This document shows positions 20,091 to 28,897 of a stretch of 64,000 bases of DNA, one piece after another. The DNA comes from Prostheceraeus crozeri (Eukaryota; Platyhelminthes; Polycladida; Euryleptidae): assembly GCA_907163375.1 (NCBI GenBank), contig CAJQUW010007015.1:186001-250000 (forward strand). The letters run 5' to 3'. A program made the translations under genes and the position numbers. The first letter of the stretch is position 1, and each line of letters starts with the position of its first letter. Below the pieces are notes generated by a model, which worked only from the letters and a program-made list of their open reading frames with translations, ran no database searches and had not been told where the DNA came from.

Positions 20091-21667
20091 AGTATTTCAC
20101 TAACACCATTTATTAATGGTTTTATATCATTAAAAGTTTTTTTGGCTTCAACAAATGTAGATTTGGCATCAGAAAATGTAGATTTAACATCAGATATTAT
20201 TGGTGTTGCTTTTCTTAAAGCGTTTCTAACATCATTTATTGCAATTTTTAAATAGTTTAATGTTTCATTATCTTGTAATCTTTTTGGTATTGGTATACCA
20301 AATTTTGCATTTAAATAATGATCAAAATAAAAATAAAATGTATCAGGAATAATTTTTAGTGGTACTTTTGCTTCGGATTCTAAAAAGATAATTATTTGTT
20401 CTATAACTTGATTTGATAAATGTTTTGCATTTGCATACATTCTAATATCAAAATCTTGAGAGTTATTATAGATTTCATGTTCGGTATCTACTAATATATT
20501 TAAATCTTTATCATATACTTGCATATGTCCTCTTATGGTGTCAACACGTATTATTCCATATTTATGTTGTGTATAATATGATAAAGGCATATTCATTTTA
20601 TAATTTTTATTAATATCATTAAAGAATGCTGCATTATTTTGTGTAGTTGTAAAAAATGTTTGAATGTTTTCTCTAATCTTATTATCTACATCACAAGCTT
20701 TATGAGCTAATACAACTATTTCAATATTTTGATGTCTTCCTTTTGTAAATATTTCTGACATATTTTTTTGTTTTGATAAACTTGCAACATCATCTAAAAT
20801 TAATAAAGATTTATTTTCAGGTGTACCAGCAAAACTTTCCATATCTTGTAACTCATCTAATTGTTTATCATTATAGACGTTTGTAAAAGTTGGCCATTCA
20901 GAAGTATGCATACAAAAAATATGTACTTTTGTTTCATCCTTATAATGTTCGTTTATATATTTTTTAATAAACGTAGTCTTACCACTACCAGTTTTACCGT
21001 AAACAATGAAATGTAAATTTTCTTGATACATTTTACCTTGTTTAATATTTTTATTATTAGTTTTATCCTTAATCTTATCCTCCTCAGTCTTCCATCCTTT
21101 AAAAGTTTTTATTTCTTGTTTATAAAAATTTATTCTCTTTTGTTCCTCTGTTAGAAAGTAACCCCATTGATTTCCAATACATATAACAAGATGATAAATA
21201 AAAAATATTAAAATACATGCTAACAATATTTTTATACAATGAAATTTTAAAAAATTCCAAAGACGTGTAAGATCTGATTGTGGTATTTTTTTATTAAGAG
21301 ATGAATTAGGGGGTAGTGTTTCTAAATATCTTTTATTATATATTTTTTTATCTATATTATTATATGTATTTTTATCTATATTTTTATCTATATTATTATA
21401 TATATTATTACCTATAGTATTATATCTAGGATTATATCTAGGATTATCTACAATATTATCTACAATATTATTAATATCATTTAGATTAGGATCTTGAGGA
21501 GTTAGTGTATCTTGAAACTCAGTGTTATTTATATAATTATTTATCATTTCATTTATTGCATTAAGAGATTTATGACGACTTAGATTACTTTTATTACTTT
21601 TATCACTTTTATTACTTTTAATTATAACCGGTGAATATAAATCTTCCAAATTTTCGCTTTTATTCAT
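20081..21667 (-). CDS. Membrane-anchored P-loop ATPase (element B)
   Basis: 528 residues. Low-complexity Asn/Ile-rich N terminus with NIDKN repeats, one clear membrane span at about 144-165 (IKILLACILIFFIYHLVICI), Walker A GKTGSGKT at 224-231 and Walker B LLILDDVA near 288. FTKGRHQNIEIVVLAHKACDVD resembles the FTRGRHNN..YLTQ sensor block of the packaging ATPase at 12,522-13,286. The two look like distant paralogues of the A32/HerA class. The C terminus has DVKSTFSDAKSTFVEAKKTF repeats. A second, membrane-bound ATPase is unusual for a Polinton; possible roles include membrane-linked DNA translocation or an entry-related function. Confidence 0.7.
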   Translation of the reverse strand: MNKSENLEDLYSPVIIKSNKSDKSNKSNLSRHKSLNAINEMINNYINNTEFQDTLTPQDPNLNDINNIVDNIVDNPRYNPRYNTIGNNIYNNIDKNIDKNTYNNIDKKIYNKRYLETLPPNSSLNKKIPQSDLTRLWNFLKFHCIKILLACILIFFIYHLVICIGNQWGYFLTEEQKRINFYKQEIKTFKGWKTEEDKIKDKTNNKNIKQGKMYQENLHFIVYGKTGSGKTTFIKKYINEHYKDETKVHIFCMHTSEWPTFTNVYNDKQLDELQDMESFAGTPENKSLLILDDVASLSKQKNMSEIFTKGRHQNIEIVVLAHKACDVDNKIRENIQTFFTTTQNNAAFFNDINKNYKMNMPLSYYTQHKYGIIRVDTIRGHMQVYDKDLNILVDTEHEIYNNSQDFDIRMYANAKHLSNQVIEQIIIFLESEAKVPLKIIPDTFYFYFDHYLNAKFGIPIPKRLQDNETLNYLKIAINDVRNALRKATPIISDVKSTFSDAKSTFVEAKKTFNDIKPLINGVSEILNN

Positions 21668-21980
21668 TTATTATTTTTTAAATAAAAAATTTAGGAGTTA
21701 TTATTTGTTGATTCCGGACTAGCATTCTTACACTCTAATGAGTGTTTTTAACCTCTGTAGAACCTCCGGAATGTGTCGGAATTTTTGTTCCTATACTCAA
21801 AAGAAGTATTTTTATACCTCTCCTCTCTTCCGGAATGCTTAAGAATATTTTAATAAAATAATATTTTATTCTTTATAAAAAAATAATATTTTACTATATA
21901 TAAGATTATTTTAGTAGAAATACAACTATTTTAGTAGAAATACAACTATTTTAATATATAAGACTATTTTAATAGAAATA
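21668..21980. other. AT-rich spacer with short repeats (element B)
   Basis: No coding frame. Tandem TATTTTAGTAGAAATACAAC units near 21,900-21,980 and a moderately GC-rich patch with CCGGA motifs (GATTCCGGACT, CCTCCGGAATG, CTTCCGGAATGC) at 21,710-21,840. Serves as the upstream region of the membrane ATPase gene. Confidence 0.5.
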
Positions 21981-22454
21981 CTAATAAAAAGTATTTATAC
22001 GTTGATGAAGATTTGGAATATTTTGATTTGGAATATTTTGATTTGGAATATTTTGATTTGGAATATTTTGATTTAAATCTTCATTAAGTTTTGGACATAG
22101 TGTTACATGTCTTGGAAAATTTTTCTTTAATATAATTTTTTGACAACCTCTACATTTTACTTTTTCCTTTAAACAATCCTTACACTTATATTTACTATCA
22201 TAAAACTCTGTCTTAGGTTTAGTATTTTGACAACTTGTACATTGTCTTGTAGAACTTATACAAGAATTATAATGATTAGTAATTCCTTGAATTGTAAAAT
22301 ATTTATTACAATTACGACATAACTGATCTTTCATTTTATCTTTTTTTTCTTTTTTAACCTCTTCTGTTTGTTCACATATTTTTAAATGACGTGCAAAATT
22401 TTTGGACGTTATATTTTTATTACAACCAGAACATTTTTTCGTATCCCCTTTCAC
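21981..22454 (-). CDS. Multi-zinc-ribbon protein (element B)
   Basis: 157 residues with about five Cys/His pairs: CSGCNKNI..FARHLKIC, CRNCNKYF..ITNHYNSC, CTSCQ..CKDC, CRGCQKII..FPRHVTLC. Zinc-finger layout of the C2HC/C2H2 type, suited to binding nucleic acid. The C-terminal tail is a tandem NQNIP repeat. A second Cys-rich protein follows upstream on the same strand. I infer a transcription or replication regulator; no specific family recognised. Confidence 0.6.
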   Translation of the reverse strand: MKGDTKKCSGCNKNITSKNFARHLKICEQTEEVKKEKKDKMKDQLCRNCNKYFTIQGITNHYNSCISSTRQCTSCQNTKPKTEFYDSKYKCKDCLKEKVKCRGCQKIILKKNFPRHVTLCPKLNEDLNQNIPNQNIPNQNIPNQNIPNLHQRINTFY

Positions 22455-22650
22455 AGATTTATTATTTGGATTTACATGATTATTTGGATTTACATGATTA
22501 TTTTGAGTAAGGGGATTATTTGGATTTACATGATTATTTTGAGTAAAAGGATTATTTATTGTATCTAAATGATTATTTTGAGTAAAAGGATTATTGTATC
22601 TAAATGATTATTTTGAGTAAAAGGATTATTATTATTTTGCCTAGGTGTAT
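22440..22650. repeat. Tandem repeat between zinc-finger genes (element B)
   Basis: Copies of GGATTATTTGGATTTACATGATTATTTTGAGTAA and shortened variants, about 20-39 bp each. It overlaps the C-terminal end of the next zinc-finger gene, so it lengthens its tail with Asn-rich sequence. Confidence 0.7.
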
Positions 22651-22894
22651 TTTTTCTAGGTGTATTTTTTCTAGCGGTATAAAGATTTTGCCCCTGATCT
22701 GAAATAAATAAATGTTTTAATTTTTGCAATGGTTGTTCCAGTTGATTATTATTAGATTGAATACCATCATACTGTTTTTTATAAAAGTTACTTCGATTAA
22801 TTTTCCCACATGATGTATTTTTCATATGAGTAAACAACATAGTTGGGTTTAAAAAATCTACTCCACAAACTTGACAAATTTGAGTCATTTCCAT
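22565..22894 (-). CDS. Small zinc-finger protein (element B)
   Basis: About 109 residues from the ATG at 22,894, chosen because it places a normal start directly before MEMTQICQVCGVDF..TMLFTHMKNTSCG. One Cys2-His-Cys finger is visible, then an Asn/Gln/Arg-rich tail (ARKNTPRKNTPRQ). Divergent from the fibre-like gene at 22,939, with only ~45 bp between the two starts. Function not known; likely nucleic-acid binding. Confidence 0.5.
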   Translation of the reverse strand: MEMTQICQVCGVDFLNPTMLFTHMKNTSCGKINRSNFYKKQYDGIQSNNNQLEQPLQKLKHLFISDQGQNLYTARKNTPRKNTPRQNNNNPFTQNNHLDTIILLLKIII

Positions 22895-22938
22895 TTTTAT
22901 TTTTATTAGAAAAAAATTTCCTTTTTTATTGTTAAAAA

Positions 22939-23427
22939 ATGATGTTACCAAATGTTGGTGGAGGTGCATATATCCCGAATAATCGTGAATTAGAAATAGA
23001 GATAGAAAATTATATTATGAAAACTGGAGACGTTTTATCTGGTCCATTGCATCTTTCTATTCTTCCGCAACAAAATACAGAGTTAACAAATAAACAATAT
23101 GTTGATACACAAATCAATGACTTAAAGGAAAAATATATAAACGATGTTATGGTTCCACTGATGAACGAATTAAAGTTGCTTAAACTTAATGACAAATCAT
23201 TAAACGAAAAATTATCAAAACTTGATAAAAAGGATAGAGAGCTAGAAGCAGATATAGCAAAACTTTTTAAAAAGATTTCAGAACAATCGAAAATTTTAAT
23301 ATTACTTTCTTTAAATTTAAAATCTGCAGTCATTAAAAATAAACATCAGATAAAAATGTTAAAAGAACAATTAGAAGATGAAATAGAAAAACTACCTAAA
23401 AAAATTTTTAAAATTTTTAGAATTTAA
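22939..23427 (+). CDS. Fibre-like protein with coiled-coil stalk (element B)
   Basis: 162 residues. Near the start, MKTGDVLSGPLHLS..PQQNTELTNKQYVDTQI resembles the short repeat seen at the base of phage tail fibres (GD.M.G.L.L...P....LATK.YVD). The rest is a long heptad-rich helix. Together with the coiled-coil frame just downstream it would make a thin trimeric stalk. I infer a receptor-binding or spike base. The match is to a short motif only, so certainty is moderate. Confidence 0.5.
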   Translation: MMLPNVGGGAYIPNNRELEIEIENYIMKTGDVLSGPLHLSILPQQNTELTNKQYVDTQINDLKEKYINDVMVPLMNELKLLKLNDKSLNEKLSKLDKKDRELEADIAKLFKKISEQSKILILLSLNLKSAVIKNKHQIKMLKEQLEDEIEKLPKKIFKIFRI

Positions 23428-23489
23428 AGCAGTTACAAACTACATTCCAAAAAAGTGTTGATGAATTAAGTTCTAAAATTACTCAACAA

Positions 23490-23834
23490 ATGAAAAAGAT
23501 GAATAGAATAATAAATGAAGTAAACTCACTTAATGAAAAAGTTGATAAAATGAAAACTCTTAAAATCAATTTAGAAAATGAATTAAAGAAAAATTTACAA
23601 GAAAACTCTAAAGAAAATAAAGAACAGTTAGATTCTGTTAAAAGACAATTAGATGTTCTTAAAATTAAGTTAAATGCTCTTAAAACGGCATTGAAGATTA
23701 ATCAGCAGAAAATGCAAGTTAATAGAAAAGAAATTAAAGTACATCACACGCTACTTGACGCAATAGATAAAGTGCAACAGTCAATTAATAAAGTTATCTC
23801 GAAGTTGTTGTCCATTCACAAACGTAAATCTTAA
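23490..23834 (+). CDS. Coiled-coil protein following the fibre-like gene (element B)
   Basis: 114 residues, almost entirely heptad repeats (VNSLNEKVDKMKTLKINLENEL..., VKRQLDVLKIKLNALKTALK). No membrane span. Lies 60 bp after the fibre-like gene on the same strand and has the same Lys/Leu/Asn-rich composition, so it probably belongs to the same stalk structure. Confidence 0.45.
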   Translation: MKKMNRIINEVNSLNEKVDKMKTLKINLENELKKNLQENSKENKEQLDSVKRQLDVLKIKLNALKTALKINQQKMQVNRKEIKVHHTLLDAIDKVQQSINKVISKLLSIHKRKS

Positions 23835-24004
23835 ACGAGTATTGTAAATATTAACTTAAATATTTTTTACCTACAAAAAATAAGAATCATAAAAAATATA
23901 AATATAATTTTAAAAATATAAAAGTATAAATATAATTTTTAAAAAAATTTAAAAATATAATTTTTAAAAAAAATTTAAAAATATAAAAGTATATAATTTT
24001 AAAA

Positions 24005-24178
24005 ATGGATAAAATTAGAGCTAATAATTTTAAAAGAATTAAACAATTAGAAGAGTTAATAAAAGAAAGAAATATTATGAAAGAAAATCATAGAATAAAA
24101 AGAATGATTGATGCAGGTTTGGTTCCTGATAAAGTTAAACCAAAAACGCAATCTGTAAAAGTTAAGAACAAAAAATAA
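24005..24178 (+). CDS. 57-residue protein copying the N terminus of the 278-residue protein (element B)
   Basis: Reads MDKIRANNFKRIKQLEELIK, then ERNIMKENHRIKRMIDAG. This is almost the same as the first 38 residues of the protein at 15,149-14,313 (MDKVRADNFKRIKQLDELIK, QRNIMKENHLQHRMTKAG). The tail is Lys-rich. A partial duplication inside the element on the opposite strand; a basic helical peptide that might act alone. Confidence 0.6.
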   Translation: MDKIRANNFKRIKQLEELIKERNIMKENHRIKRMIDAGLVPDKVKPKTQSVKVKNKK

Positions 24179-24186
24179 ACATTTTT

Positions 24187-24245
24187 TATAATGGTCATCG
24201 GTTCATGGGTCAACGGAGATGTCTTCCAGGGCTTCGCCCGTATTT
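24187..24245. repeat. Noncoding copy of the GC hairpin module (element B)
   Basis: GGAGATGTCTTCCAGGGCTTCGCCCGTAT here is identical, for about 28 bases, to the module inside the polymerase gene at 19,555-19,583. It lies between two genes and contains the GGGC-TTC-GCCC hairpin. Confidence 0.85.
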
Positions 24246-24280
24246 ATATTTTTCCTAAAAGTCAAATTTATTACTAAAAA

Positions 24281-24811
24281 ATGCCTATAATTTATAAACA
24301 CAATCTTAAACATTTTGCTTCAAATCAAAAAATTGCTCATGAACCACGTATGAATCCTGTTTATCATTATGATAATAGAGAAACCGTTCAAAAAGAAGGG
24401 GATGGCATCTTTTCTGGTATTGGTAGTATTGTTAACTTAATTAAAAATAATAAAGATTTGATTACATCTGCCGCAAAAGGAGCAGCTGCTATAGGTAGTA
24501 CAGCTAGTGCAATATCAAATGCTGTTAAATCACAAAACGAATTAAAACAACTAGAAGCTATTCGTAAACTCAAGAATGATTCTGAAGAACTAAAAAAATT
24601 AAAAAAACTTTCAGATGAAACAAAGAACAAAATTGCTAACATAGCTGTTGATGGTGATAGTAAACATAATGAAAATAAAAATAATAAAAAAACAGGCGTA
24701 GCCATAGAACCTACGGTTCGTTCAATTGAAGAAATAAGAGGTAATGGCGTGAGCAGCAACCTTCGGTCTAACCAGCAAAGCTGTAGCGGAGCTGGTCTAG
24801 CAAAATTCTAA
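24281..24811 (+). CDS. Amphipathic minor virion protein, pVI-like (element B)
   Basis: 176 residues. GDGIFSGIGSIVNLIKNN followed by AAKGAAAIGSTASAISNAVKSQ forms a glycine/alanine-rich amphipathic stretch, like the membrane-active minor proteins of Polintons and adenoviruses. A charged coiled-coil follows. The C-terminal third (GVAIEPTVRSIEE, SSNLRSNQQSCSGAG) is encoded by decayed GC hairpin modules. It lies directly before the major capsid gene on the same strand. Confidence 0.5.
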   Translation: MPIIYKHNLKHFASNQKIAHEPRMNPVYHYDNRETVQKEGDGIFSGIGSIVNLIKNNKDLITSAAKGAAAIGSTASAISNAVKSQNELKQLEAIRKLKNDSEELKKLKKLSDETKNKIANIAVDGDSKHNENKNNKKTGVAIEPTVRSIEEIRGNGVSSNLRSNQQSCSGAGLAKF

Positions 24812-24883
24812 AAATTATATTTTAGTAAAAATTTTTTTTTCTATCTGTGAGAAAAACAAAAAGTCAAATTATTTTTTATAAAA

Positions 24884-26203
24884 ATGTCTTCGCTTATCGA
24901 AAATAAATTTAGATTAGACGATCCTCCGTTCGTCAGTTATAATCAAAAAAAGAATGACTATATAAGAATTGCTATGAATCCCGGATCTTCCAGTAGAGTA
25001 AATACTGGAGGAGATTTAATCTTTGAAGTTGATAATCAGCAGAGTTATTTATATTTACCTGATTCATTTTTACACTGTGAATATTCTCTATATTCTGATG
25101 CTAATTTTACAACACCATTACCAGATACCGATAATATTACACTAGAGAATAATTTCTTTCCAAGATTATTTACACAAATGCGTTTAGATGTTGCAACTCA
25201 AAATATAGAAACAATAAGTGATTCTCCAGGTGTAATTGATACAATGCTTAGATTTGTAATAATTGGTGAAAATAATAAAAAGCATGAAATCGAAGGTTGG
25301 TTTCCTGATACTAATGATGGCATAATTATTGAGGATTTAACTCACGCTGGAACAGATGCCGCAGGAATTGCGAAAGATGTAGAAAATATTGCAAAACATT
25401 TAAATAAAACAAACAATACTGCATATAAAGAAAGACGTGAATTTAACAAGAAAAGTAAGCAAACAGTAAATTGGTCATTGTCTCCATTATTCGGATATTT
25501 AGATTATGTTAAAATATCATATCAGTTAAAATTTAAATTAATAATTCATCGTACAGCAAATAATGAATTAATCTTTTTTGGTAAGACTGGAAAAAAAGCA
25601 TATTTAAAAATTGATAGACTTGAATGGTGGATTAAGCATATTACTCCTAGTTTAGAGATTGAAACAGCTATTGCTAAAAGATTAAATACTAACAAACCAA
25701 TTCCAGTTAATTTTCTAAAGAGAACTGCTAGTTCAGTAACTTTTTCCGAACAAAGATTTAACTGGCATTTTACTAGAACTGCGAATACTCCAAGATATTT
25801 ATTACTAACATTTCAAAGAAATAATTCTCCAAGTTTTGATAAGAACAATAATATTTTTCATATTAATACAATTCGAAGTTTACAAGTTTCATTAAATCAA
25901 ACTCGATATCCAATTGATCCATTAAGATTCGATGATACCAATAATCAATTTATGGAAGGATATGATTCTTATCGAAATCTTTGTATAGAATTTGGAGTTG
26001 AACCACAATTAACTCCTGGAGATTGGAGACATTTATATCCAATTTTCTGTTTCGATTTAAGTGCACAATCTGAAGATATTATTAAAAATGGTTGTGATGT
26101 AACAATTAATATTGAAAAGAAAGATTCCACAACTTCATTGATGGCTTATGGTTTATTGCTAGAAGATGTAAAATATTCTATTGAAATTCTTAATGGAAGA
26201 TGA
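24884..26203 (+). CDS. Major capsid protein, double jelly-roll (element B)
   Basis: 439 residues, beta-rich, no membrane span. Landmarks: IRIAMNPGSSSRVNTGGDLIFEVDN near the start, YLYLPDSFLHCEYSLY, LDRLEWW-like IDRLEWWIKHITPSL in the middle and FDLSAQSEDI near the end. Size, position beside minor virion genes and the late FDLSA stretch (compare YAFDLTA in A and C) fit the Polinton major capsid protein that forms the shell. It is clearly divergent from A's capsid, showing a separate lineage. Confidence 0.75.
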   Translation: MSSLIENKFRLDDPPFVSYNQKKNDYIRIAMNPGSSSRVNTGGDLIFEVDNQQSYLYLPDSFLHCEYSLYSDANFTTPLPDTDNITLENNFFPRLFTQMRLDVATQNIETISDSPGVIDTMLRFVIIGENNKKHEIEGWFPDTNDGIIIEDLTHAGTDAAGIAKDVENIAKHLNKTNNTAYKERREFNKKSKQTVNWSLSPLFGYLDYVKISYQLKFKLIIHRTANNELIFFGKTGKKAYLKIDRLEWWIKHITPSLEIETAIAKRLNTNKPIPVNFLKRTASSVTFSEQRFNWHFTRTANTPRYLLLTFQRNNSPSFDKNNNIFHINTIRSLQVSLNQTRYPIDPLRFDDTNNQFMEGYDSYRNLCIEFGVEPQLTPGDWRHLYPIFCFDLSAQSEDIIKNGCDVTINIEKKDSTTSLMAYGLLLEDVKYSIEILNGR

Positions 26204-26405
26204 CTAGAATAAATTAATTAAAATTTTTTCATAACTAGAATAGATTAAAAATTCTTAACTTAAAAATTTTTCATAACTAGAATAGATTAAAAATTTTGGT
26301 AACTTAAAATTTTTGGTAACTAGAATAGATTAAAAATTTTGATAACTTAAAATTTTTCATAACTAGAATAGATTTAAATTTTTGATAACTTAAAATTTTT
26401 TTATT
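26204..26405. repeat. Tandem repeat between capsid and minor protein genes (element B)
   Basis: Four to five copies of a ~45-65-bp unit built from AACTAGAATAGATTAAAAATT and TTGATAACTTAAAATTTTTCAT. No coding frame. Ends right before the ATG at 26,410. Confidence 0.85.
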
Positions 26406-26409
26406 AAAA

Positions 26410-26895
26410 ATGTCGCAAGCGAAAAGTAATATTAATAATAAAACTGTTGAATTAAAATTACGTAATATTGTTGACAAAAATACCCCTAAAACTATTACTA
26501 TTAATAAAAAAAAGTATTACATAAGTAAACCAATGATAGAGAATATTCAATTACAAGAAGAAAAGAATGGCGGGATTCTCCCATTAATTCCCCTAATAAT
26601 AGGTGGCATAGCAGCAGCAGGAAGTGTTGCAGGTGGGACAGCTGGTATTGTCCAAGCAGTAAATAAAAATAAATCAGAGAAGGCAGCATTAGAAGAACAA
26701 AAACGCCATAATAGAGAGTTAGAGAAAGTTGCTAGGGGTGAAGGAGTAGTAGATAATTTTATTAGTAAATTAAAATTAGTTGATGAAGGAAAACGAGTTC
26801 TTAAAAATATTCTCCACAATGTTGATGATTTAATTGAAATTAAAGAAACTAAAGATGGTTCTGGAATATATCTAAGTCCTAGTATGATAAGGTAA
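26410..26895 (+). CDS. Amphipathic minor virion protein with GG-LPL motif (element B)
   Basis: 161 residues. The centre, NGGILPLIPLIIGGIAAAGSVAGGTAGIVQAV, is the GG.LP...P.I-type hydrophobic stretch typical of a minor virion protein of Polintons (compare GGFLSTILPMLAPVVGNLLG in A at 48,907-49,194). Adenovirus pVI and pX proteins have comparable segments and are cut by the viral protease after a G-G motif; GG here precedes the hydrophobic run. Followed by a Glu/Lys-rich helix. Confidence 0.6.
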   Translation: MSQAKSNINNKTVELKLRNIVDKNTPKTITINKKKYYISKPMIENIQLQEEKNGGILPLIPLIIGGIAAAGSVAGGTAGIVQAVNKNKSEKAALEEQKRHNRELEKVARGEGVVDNFISKLKLVDEGKRVLKNILHNVDDLIEIKETKDGSGIYLSPSMIR

Positions 26896-27024
26896 TAACC
26901 TCAAGACCTTTGGTTCGATAGGTTAAAACCAGAGGAGCTTCGCTCCAATCGGCTAAAGCCTCTGAACAAAGTTCTATTAGGTAAAACATTTATTTTATCT
27001 TTTAAATTTTTTTTATCTTTTAAA
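26896..27024. repeat. Cluster of GC hairpins before the integrase gene (element B)
   Basis: Short hairpins in tandem, including GGAGC-TTC-GCTCC, with CTTTGGTTCGA and CAATCGGCTAAAGCC, in an otherwise AT-rich spacer. Same class as the modules at 11,371, 19,979 and 24,212. Confidence 0.65.
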
Positions 27025-28407
27025 ATGAATTCTACAAATTCCGAAAATTTAACTAAATTAAAAATTTCTAATTTAGATTTATTGAATTATCTATTAAACA
27101 AAAATAAAAACTCAAATTGTAAAATTTATGAAGGTAACGACAACAAACAAAGTTTGGCTACTACCTACGGTGGTGACATACAAAAAACATTAGAAAACTT
27201 TCCTGGATTTATTTGGAGTAAATATTCGAAAGAAAAACATCTTCCTGGTCATTCATATACCGGTCCAGGAACTCGATTAGATATAAGACTAGATGAGAAT
27301 AATAATCCGAAACCAGGTGAAGAACCAATAAATAGAGTAGATGCCGCCGCTTACAGGCATGATTTAGCTTATCGAAATCATGATCTAAGTTCTCGTCATG
27401 CAGCTGATAAGAAGATGATACAAGAATTAGATAGTATTCAGAATCCTACATTTAGAGAAAAAATTGAAAGAATGTTTGTTAAGAAAGCTTTACAAGCTAA
27501 AATATTATTCGGACAGGGTTTAAATGAAACGACAGCTAAGCTGTCTGAGAGCAACGCTCGAACTAATAACTCTGAGAGCAACGCTCGAACTAATAACTCT
27601 GAGAGCAACGCTCGAACCTACGCGTCCGAAATTCACAAGGAATATAGAAAGCCGAAATATCTATTGAAAGTAAAAGTATTTAATAAAGATGATATTTGGA
27701 GTGCTGATCTTATTCATATGCCGAATGAAAAAGATTATAAATACGCATTGACCGTTATAGATTTATATACACGATACGCTTGGGTAAAGCCTTTAAAAAA
27801 CAAAAGTGGTCTATCAGTTAAATATGCGTTTGAAGAAATCTTTAAAGAAAGTAAGAGAAAGCCAAAAAAATTGTTTGTTGATAAAGGATCGGAATTTTAT
27901 AACCGAAACGTTCAACCATTATTTGAAACTGTTTATTCAACTGAAAATGCAGGGAAGGCCGTAGTGATAGAAAGATTCAATCGGACGTTAAAAAATAAAT
28001 TATTCAAGAAATTTACTGAGCAAAGAAATCAGAAATGGTTAAAAATATTACCAGGAATTGTAGATGAGTACAATAATAAAGTTCATTCTGGTATTGAAGA
28101 AACTCCAAAGAATGCTTCTGTCGACCCTGATCTAGTACGAAAGAAAATATTCGAGAATAATAATTTGAATGAGAGTAATCCGAATTTGCAGAAACTTAAG
28201 CCGAAATTTAAAATTGGAGATAGAGTTAGAATATTTAAATATAAGAACAAATTTGAAAAAGGCTTTGTTGGCTATTGGACTAAAGAAATATTTGAAGTTT
28301 GCAAAATAAATCAAAGTTATCCGATTACTTATGAAATTAAAGATTTAGATGATGAAGATATCAGAGGTCGTTTTTATCAAAATGAATTACAGAAAACAGA
28401 GCTTTAA
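27025..28407 (+). CDS. Integrase fused to a parvovirus-type phospholipase A2 domain (element B)
   Basis: 460 residues, one open frame. Residues 74-135 form a viral PLA2-like domain: calcium-loop YTGPGT at 78-83, catalytic pair His112-Asp113 in AAAYRHDLAY and a following Asp at 120. In parvoviruses this enzyme opens endosomal membranes. Residues 173-197 are three near-exact SESNARTNN repeats. Residues 222-350 are a retroviral-type integrase core (Asp228 in SADLIH, Asp286 in FVDKGSEF, Glu316 in VIERFNR), and the C terminus has the usual KFKIGDRVRI domain. Integrase and PLA2 are normally separate proteins. The linker repeats contain GAGC..GCTC hairpins, which may have mediated the fusion. Confidence 0.8.
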   Translation: MNSTNSENLTKLKISNLDLLNYLLNKNKNSNCKIYEGNDNKQSLATTYGGDIQKTLENFPGFIWSKYSKEKHLPGHSYTGPGTRLDIRLDENNNPKPGEEPINRVDAAAYRHDLAYRNHDLSSRHAADKKMIQELDSIQNPTFREKIERMFVKKALQAKILFGQGLNETTAKLSESNARTNNSESNARTNNSESNARTYASEIHKEYRKPKYLLKVKVFNKDDIWSADLIHMPNEKDYKYALTVIDLYTRYAWVKPLKNKSGLSVKYAFEEIFKESKRKPKKLFVDKGSEFYNRNVQPLFETVYSTENAGKAVVIERFNRTLKNKLFKKFTEQRNQKWLKILPGIVDEYNNKVHSGIEETPKNASVDPDLVRKKIFENNNLNESNPNLQKLKPKFKIGDRVRIFKYKNKFEKGFVGYWTKEIFEVCKINQSYPITYEIKDLDDEDIRGRFYQNELQKTEL

Positions 28408-28441
28408 CCTTTAGGTGGCGCTTTAGCTAGCTTCGCTTGAG

Positions 28442-28897
28442 TTATAGATTGTTTAACTCTAACATAATATCTAGAAATGGTACTCCTTTTTGTAATTTGT
28501 ACAAAACGTATAAACATAATTGTCCACAATAGGTAGTTCCTGGTTTTTGAATTTGAAATGTATTGTATGTTCCCGTTCCAAGTAATTCTTTTACTTCATT
28601 TGTAGGGGGCAAACCGTATGAATCGAACCAATAGTTCTCAGCCTCCGGGCGATCAAAATAATAGTTCTGCTGATGATTTTTAACGCCTGCTGACCAATGT
28701 ACACCTTTTTCATTTGACGTATGAAGATTTGTTATGAAATTTACAGTTATTGATGGCTTATTTTTGATCAATTGTAATTCGTCTCTCATTAGAACATGAA
28801 AATTCTTTATTCCTAATCGATTAGCGATTTTCTTTAGGTCGAAATTCGTTGTCGTTTGTGTTCCATATAATTTCAAAAACTCATTTATGTTGCTCAT
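28442..28897 (-). CDS. Adenain-like cysteine protease (element B)
   Basis: 151 residues. Catalytic His67 in KGVHWSAG, Asp92 in WFDSYG, Gln117 in QKPGTTY and Cys124 in YCGQLCLYVLYKL. The Gln-Cys spacing is the same as in the A and C proteases. Processes capsid precursors. It points toward the integrase gene. A decayed second copy of its start lies upstream at 29,190-29,335. Confidence 0.85.
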   Translation of the reverse strand: MSNINEFLKLYGTQTTTNFDLKKIANRLGIKNFHVLMRDELQLIKNKPSITVNFITNLHTSNEKGVHWSAGVKNHQQNYYFDRPEAENYWFDSYGLPPTNEVKELLGTGTYNTFQIQKPGTTYCGQLCLYVLYKLQKGVPFLDIMLELNNL

